Below are positions 60,478-64,000 of a DNA stretch of 64,000 nt, in pieces (the first letter of the stretch is position 1; each line of letters opens with the position of its first letter). The stretch lies in the NCBI RefSeq assembly GCF_003074055.1, contig NZ_CP029043.1, positions 4,518,501 to 4,582,500 of the forward strand, written 5' to 3'. The position numbers and the translations under genes were made by a program. The stretch is from Streptomyces nigra. GTDB taxonomy: Bacteria; Actinomycetota; Actinomycetes; Streptomycetales; Streptomycetaceae. The notes below the pieces were generated by a model. That model made no database searches. It was given only the letters and a program-made list of their open reading frames with translations, and was not told where the DNA came from.

Positions 60478-61640
60478 TGACGACAGAGGTGAGGGACCCG
60501 GCGGGGGAGCGGCTGCGCCGCTGGCGGCTGGTGCTGGGCGGGGACGACGCCGACGGCACAGGGTGCGCTCTCTCCGGCAGGGACGCCGCGATGGACGGAG
60601 CGCTGACCTCCCTCTACGGCAGAGGGGACAAGAAGCAGACGGCCAAGGACCGTTCGGCGGGGCTCGGGGCGTCGGCGCCGTCCGTGGCGCGCTGGCTGGG
60701 TGACATCCGGACCTACTTCCCCTCCTCCGTCGTCCAGGTCATGCAGCGGGACGCCATCGACCGGCTGGGGCTGTCCACCCTTCTGCTGGAACCGGAGATG
60801 CTGGAGGCGGTCGAGGCCGACGTCCACCTCGTCGGCACGCTCCTCTCGCTGAACCGGGCCATGCCGGAAACGACGAAGGAGACGGCGCGGGCCGTGGTGC
60901 GCAAGGTCGTCGAGGACCTGGAGAAGCGGCTCGCCACCCGCACCCGGGCCACGCTCACGGGCGCCCTCGACCGCAGCGCGCGGATCAACCGGCCGCGCCA
61001 CCACGACATCGACTGGAACCGCACGATCGCGGCCAACCTCAAGCACTACCTGCCCGAGTACCGCACGATCGTGCCGGAACGGCTCATCGGCTACGGGCGG
61101 GCCTCGCAGTCGGTGAAGAAGGAGGTCGTGCTCTGCATCGACCAGTCGGGGTCGATGGCGGCGTCCGTGGTGTACGCGTCGGTGTTCGGGGCCGTGCTGG
61201 CCTCGATGCGGTCCATCGACACGCGGTTGGTCGTCTTCGACACGGCGGTGGTCGATCTGACCGACCAGCTGGACGACCCCGTCGACGTGCTCTTCGGTAC
61301 GCAGCTCGGCGGCGGTACGGACATCAACCGGGCGCTCGCGTACTGCCAGTCGCAGATCACCCGGCCCGCCGAGACGGTGGTCGTGCTGATCAGCGACCTG
61401 TACGAGGGCGGCATACGCGCCGAGATGCTCAAGCGGGTCGCGGCGATGAAGGCGTCGGGGGTGCAGTTCGTGGCGCTGCTGGCGCTGTCCGACGAGGGGG
61501 CGCCCGCCTACGACCGTGAACACGCGGCGGCGCTGGCGGCGTTGGGGGCGCCGGCCTTCGCCTGCACGCCCGACCTGTTCCCGGAGGTGATGGCGGCGGC
61601 CATCGAGAAGCGGCCGATCCCGGTGCCGGACACCCCCTGA
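60477..61640 (+). CDS. VWA domain protein, MoxR partner
   Basis: The 387-residue protein starts at ATG 60477 with GAAGGGGG upstream. An N-terminal helical region (~1-205) includes GASAPSVARWLGDIRTYFP. The von Willebrand A domain (~210-375) has an intact metal site: DQSGSMAAS (DxSxS), the Thr in GGGTDINRAL and the Asp in LISDLYEGG. VWA partners of MoxR ATPases bind metal-dependent clients. The gene ends the rightward arm of the module, ~240 bp before an unrelated secreted-protein gene. Confidence 0.92.
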   Translation: MTTEVRDPAGERLRRWRLVLGGDDADGTGCALSGRDAAMDGALTSLYGRGDKKQTAKDRSAGLGASAPSVARWLGDIRTYFPSSVVQVMQRDAIDRLGLSTLLLEPEMLEAVEADVHLVGTLLSLNRAMPETTKETARAVVRKVVEDLEKRLATRTRATLTGALDRSARINRPRHHDIDWNRTIAANLKHYLPEYRTIVPERLIGYGRASQSVKKEVVLCIDQSGSMAASVVYASVFGAVLASMRSIDTRLVVFDTAVVDLTDQLDDPVDVLFGTQLGGGTDINRALAYCQSQITRPAETVVVLISDLYEGGIRAEMLKRVAAMKASGVQFVALLALSDEGAPAYDREHAAALAALGAPAFACTPDLFPEVMAAAIEKRPIPVPDTP

Positions 61641-61882
61641 CGGCCCGTCGCGGGAACGGCGTTGAGCGGGCGGGCGATGGACTCCGGCCAGAAAAACGGA
61701 CATGAGTGGCCAACGGCCACACAGGGCTTGCGCGACCGCGGGAGGGGCGTGCGAGGATCTGCGTTCCTGCAGGGGTGTGGCGTCCTCCGTAAGCGCATAC
61801 ACCCCGGCGCCCCAACCCCTTGCTCCACCGAAGTCCTTCGTCCCGCCCACGTCCTTGCTCCACCCACGGGAGGCTCCCCACC

Positions 61883-62824
61883 GTGTCCCCGCCCGCCGCC
61901 TCACCCGATGCCGCGGTGCGCGTCCCGCGCGCCGCGGCCGGACGGCGTGCGCTCCAACTGGCGCTGCTCGTCGGCGGGCTGTTCGCGCTGGCACTCCTCT
62001 GCGGGGAGCGGGCCAGTGCGGCGGAGGGGGTCGGTGCACCGGTGGGGACGCGGGTGGAGGCAGGCGAGGCAGCCCAGTCGGCCGCGAGCCCGCCGGTTGC
62101 CCCGAAGGCCCGGCCCGCGCAGGACCTCGTAGGGACCGTGACGGGCGTGACGGACGGCTTGGCGCGGACCGTCGAGCAGACGGTGGGCGCGGCCCTCACC
62201 GAGGTGCAGAAGCGGTTGCCGCCCCCCGCCACGTCGCCGGTCACGCCGCCGACGCCGCCCGGGGTGCCGGACTGGCCCGACTGGGAGGTCCCGGACCTGC
62301 CGGACCCGCCCGCCACCGAAGCGCCGGGCCTGCCGGATCTCCCCGACCCGTTCGACCCGTCCGAGCCTGGCGGGACCGCCCAGACGCCCGAGCCCGTGCC
62401 CAGTGTGCCCAAGCCCGGGAAGCACCGGGACGGCAAGGGCCGTACCGACGAGAAGACGCCCGAAGCGGCCGAGACGACCAGGACGACCGAGACGACCGGG
62501 ACGACCGGCGCCTACGGCCCCTGGGGTGAGCCGCACCACGAGCAGGCGGTCGGCTCCAGCCCAAGGGGCGCCGGGGACGTCGTCGCCGCGCGGCCGGAGG
62601 CACCGTTCGGATGCGGCCCCGTGCGTCAGGCGCCGGTGGAGCAGCCGGCCGGGGTGCCGGGCAGCCGTTCGAGCGGCGACAACAGCGGGCTGCGGTACGC
62701 CGACGCCCATGCGGTGTCCGTGGAGCACCGGGTGCCGGTGCGACTGGTCCCCGGCGCCGCCGTCCGGGCGGAGTCGGACGAGACACGGGACCGGAGCGGG
62801 GACGTCCCGGTTTCCCCCGCTTGA
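61883..62824 (+). CDS. Secreted Pro-rich protein of unknown function
   Basis: The 313-residue protein starts at GTG 61883 behind GGGAGG. A signal peptide with a long Ala/Arg N region (LQLALLVGGLFALALL, cleavage after ASA near residue 48) leads into a Pro/Thr/Asp-rich chain (PDWPDWEVPDLPDPP). It includes one possible coiled stretch (LVGTVTGVTDGLARTVEQT). A single Cys lies in PFGCGPVRQ. No domain is recognised. Low-complexity secreted proteins of this kind vary strongly between streptomycetes. Confidence 0.75.
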   Translation: MSPPAASPDAAVRVPRAAAGRRALQLALLVGGLFALALLCGERASAAEGVGAPVGTRVEAGEAAQSAASPPVAPKARPAQDLVGTVTGVTDGLARTVEQTVGAALTEVQKRLPPPATSPVTPPTPPGVPDWPDWEVPDLPDPPATEAPGLPDLPDPFDPSEPGGTAQTPEPVPSVPKPGKHRDGKGRTDEKTPEAAETTRTTETTGTTGAYGPWGEPHHEQAVGSSPRGAGDVVAARPEAPFGCGPVRQAPVEQPAGVPGSRSSGDNSGLRYADAHAVSVEHRVPVRLVPGAAVRAESDETRDRSGDVPVSPA

Positions 62825-63150
62825 CCGCCGCCGCTGCGGTTCTCGCCGTAGTGGCCCGGTAGCCGGCGCGTCCCCCGCCTTTGCGCTCCCCACCCCGCGC
62901 TTCGCAACCTCGCGCCGCGCAACCCTGGACGCGCAGCCCTGGCCCCGGCAGGGCAGCCGCCCGCCATCGCGCCCCCTCGACAGGGACCAGCCCCCGGCCA
63001 GCCGCACACCAACCCCCCGCCCGCAGAGCGCCCCCGGCGCCGCCGGCCGGCACCCCCGGCGTCGCATGACGCCGCCTTCCGACTCGCGGGCGTCCTGGAC
63101 CCGGACGGGCGAAAGCCGTCGGTCGTTCGGGTCCGGACCCCGCGGACAGG

Positions 63151-63186
63151 CCGGGGTGATCCCCATTGGGGTGGGGATCACCCCGG
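63151..63186 (+). terminator. Strong hairpin
   Basis: This is a perfect 14-bp stem CCGGGGTGATCCCC / GGGGATCACCCCGG with an 8-nt loop. No T-run follows. It could terminate read-through from the secreted-protein gene. Confidence 0.55.
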
Positions 63187-63234
63187 CCAGGGCCCATCGA
63201 AGCGGCCCTGTTCCGCCGCTTCCGGGCTGTTCAG

Positions 63235-63272
63235 AGGACCTCACCGGGTCAACCCCAACCCGGTGAGGTCCT
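63235..63272 (+). terminator. Terminator upstream of the sucC promoter region
   Basis: A perfect 15-bp stem AGGACCTCACCGGGT / ACCCGGTGAGGTCCT with an 8-nt loop is followed by TCCCTTTC. It insulates sucC from upstream transcription. Confidence 0.85.
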
Positions 63273-63331
63273 TCCCTTTCGACCGTGCGTTCGGCACGCC
63301 GTGCCAGTGATATCCACCGATCGCGGCATCA

Positions 63332-63347
63332 TGTGACAGGTATCACC
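63332..63347. promoter_or_regulatory. CRP-like binding site upstream of sucC
   Basis: TGTGACAGGTATCACC fits the TGTGA-N6-TCACA pattern of Crp-family regulators in nine of ten defined bases. It lies about 50 bp upstream of a possible -10 element and ~180 bp upstream of sucC. Streptomyces Crp is known to affect central metabolism; binding here is inferred. Confidence 0.4.
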
Positions 63348-63527
63348 GCTCACGTGTGACCCGCGATTTAGAGGCTCCCGCCATGCGGCGATAACCTGCG
63401 AGACGGACATGCCGCGCGCTCGGACACCGTGTGCGCCTCCCTTGTGACAGAGCGGACGTCACGTTGCCCTTCGCGGCACGCCCACGCATCCAACGAACCG
63501 CGAGATCACTGATAGGGACGGAAGCGC

Positions 63528-64000
63528 GTGGACCTGTTCGAGTACCAGGCGAGGGACCTCTTCGCCAAGCACGATGTACCGGTGCTGGCCGGTGAAGTCA
63601 TCGACACGCCTGAGGCGGCCCGCGCAGCCACTGAGCGTCTCGGTGGCAAGTCCGTCGTCAAGGCCCAGGTGAAGGTCGGTGGCCGCGGCAAGGCCGGCGG
63701 CGTGAAGCTCGCCGCGACCCCGGACGAGGCCGTCGCCCGCGCGACGGACATCCTCGGCATGGACATCAAGGGCCACACGGTCCACAAGGTGATGATCGCC
63801 GAGACGGCCCCGGAGATCCTGGAGGAGTACTACGTCTCCTTCCTCCTCGACCGTGCCAACCGCACCTTCCTCTCCATCGCGTCCGTCGAGGGCGGCATGG
63901 AGATCGAGGAGGTGGCGGCCACCCGTCCGGAGGCCGTCGCCAAGATCGCGATCGACGCCATCGACGGCGTGGACGAGGCCAAGGCCCGCGAGATCGTCGA
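63528..64000 (+). CDS. sucC: Succinyl-CoA synthetase beta subunit (5' part)
   Basis: The gene starts at GTG 63528 (MDLFEYQARDLFAKHDVPVL), preceded by AGGGACGGAAG, and runs off the window after 157 complete codons. The ATP-grasp fold is evident from VVKAQVKVGGRGKAGGVKLA, GHTVHKVMIAE and the YYVSFLLDRANRTFLSIAS strand. The enzyme makes ATP or GTP while converting succinyl-CoA to succinate in the TCA cycle. The sucD alpha subunit is expected just beyond the window. Confidence 0.97.
   Translation, partial: MDLFEYQARDLFAKHDVPVLAGEVIDTPEAARAATERLGGKSVVKAQVKVGGRGKAGGVKLAATPDEAVARATDILGMDIKGHTVHKVMIAETAPEILEEYYVSFLLDRANRTFLSIASVEGGMEIEEVAATRPEAVAKIAIDAIDGVDEAKAREIV

Larger units (their letters stand above)
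62825..63527. other. Intergenic region upstream of sucC
   Basis: This 703-bp gap has no convincing gene. It contains two strong hairpins (63151-63186 and 63235-63272), a CRP-like palindrome at 63332-63347 and a GATAAC -10-like element at 63390-63395. Pro/Arg-biased open frames around 62850-63100 look like GC-rich noise. Confidence 0.6.

Noticed and set aside
62403..63266. 287-codon plus-strand frame overlapping the secreted protein and the gap before sucC
   Set aside because: Arg/Pro/Ser-biased shadow that runs through a strong hairpin; no start site or domain.

Overview
The window is chromosomal core DNA of a Streptomyces species. The base composition is very GC-rich, GTG and TTG starts are common, and a developmental cluster (whiD, bldM and a small sigma factor) lies next to a run of PknB-type kinases. 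From memory, the gene order matches the S. coelicolor segment from the groES-groEL1 locus (about SCO4760) to sucC (about SCO4808). I see no prophage, insertion sequence, tRNA, rRNA or CRISPR array.

Layout. 0-2.4 kb: groES-groEL1 behind two CIRCE operators. 2.4-5.7 kb: ester cyclase, SDR, MOSC and LysR genes. 5.7-8 kb: whiD divergent from bldM, which has an exact sigma-BldN-type promoter and a short coupled leader ORF, then a ShbA-like sigma factor. 8.1-10.9 kb: guaB and guaB3. 11.2-14.4 kb: a sugar-nucleotide dehydrogenase homologue lacking its catalytic Cys, and glpD. 14.5-24 kb: five tandem membrane Ser/Thr kinases, one of them a pseudokinase. 24-31 kb: gabD-type dehydrogenase, GMC oxidoreductase, an LAETG surface protein, a membrane protein, and chorismate mutase behind an apparent aromatic amino-acid attenuator. 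31-37.4 kb: guaA and small metabolic or membrane genes. 37.5-41.3 kb: a PspC/LiaF-like envelope-stress module with a PspC-histidine kinase and response regulator. 41.3-46.2 kb: two NlpC/P60 wall hydrolases, one behind a c-di-AMP riboswitch, with TDT transporter and MOSC genes between. 46.5-52.9 kb: pcrA, an M23 peptidase with an unusual cytoplasmic repeat tail, a lipase and icmB. 53.2-61.6 kb: a divergent SWIM-DUF5691 / MoxR-DUF5682-VWA module. 61.9-64 kb: a secreted Pro-rich protein and the start of sucC.

Themes. GuaB, GuaB3 and GuaA supply guanine nucleotides. Development (WhiD, BldM, sigma factor, kinase array) and wall remodelling (NlpC/P60, M23, PspC-HK-RR, riboswitch) dominate the rest.

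The strongest candidates for little-described biology are three. The first is the SWIM/DUF5691/MoxR/DUF5682/VWA divergon, with its mirrored 10-bp sites and chain of overlapping start-stop ORFs. The second is the leaderless Phe/Tyr-containing leader peptide and terminator ahead of chorismate mutase. The third is the kinase array with its split pseudokinase. All functional statements come from reading motifs; no database search or folding program was run.
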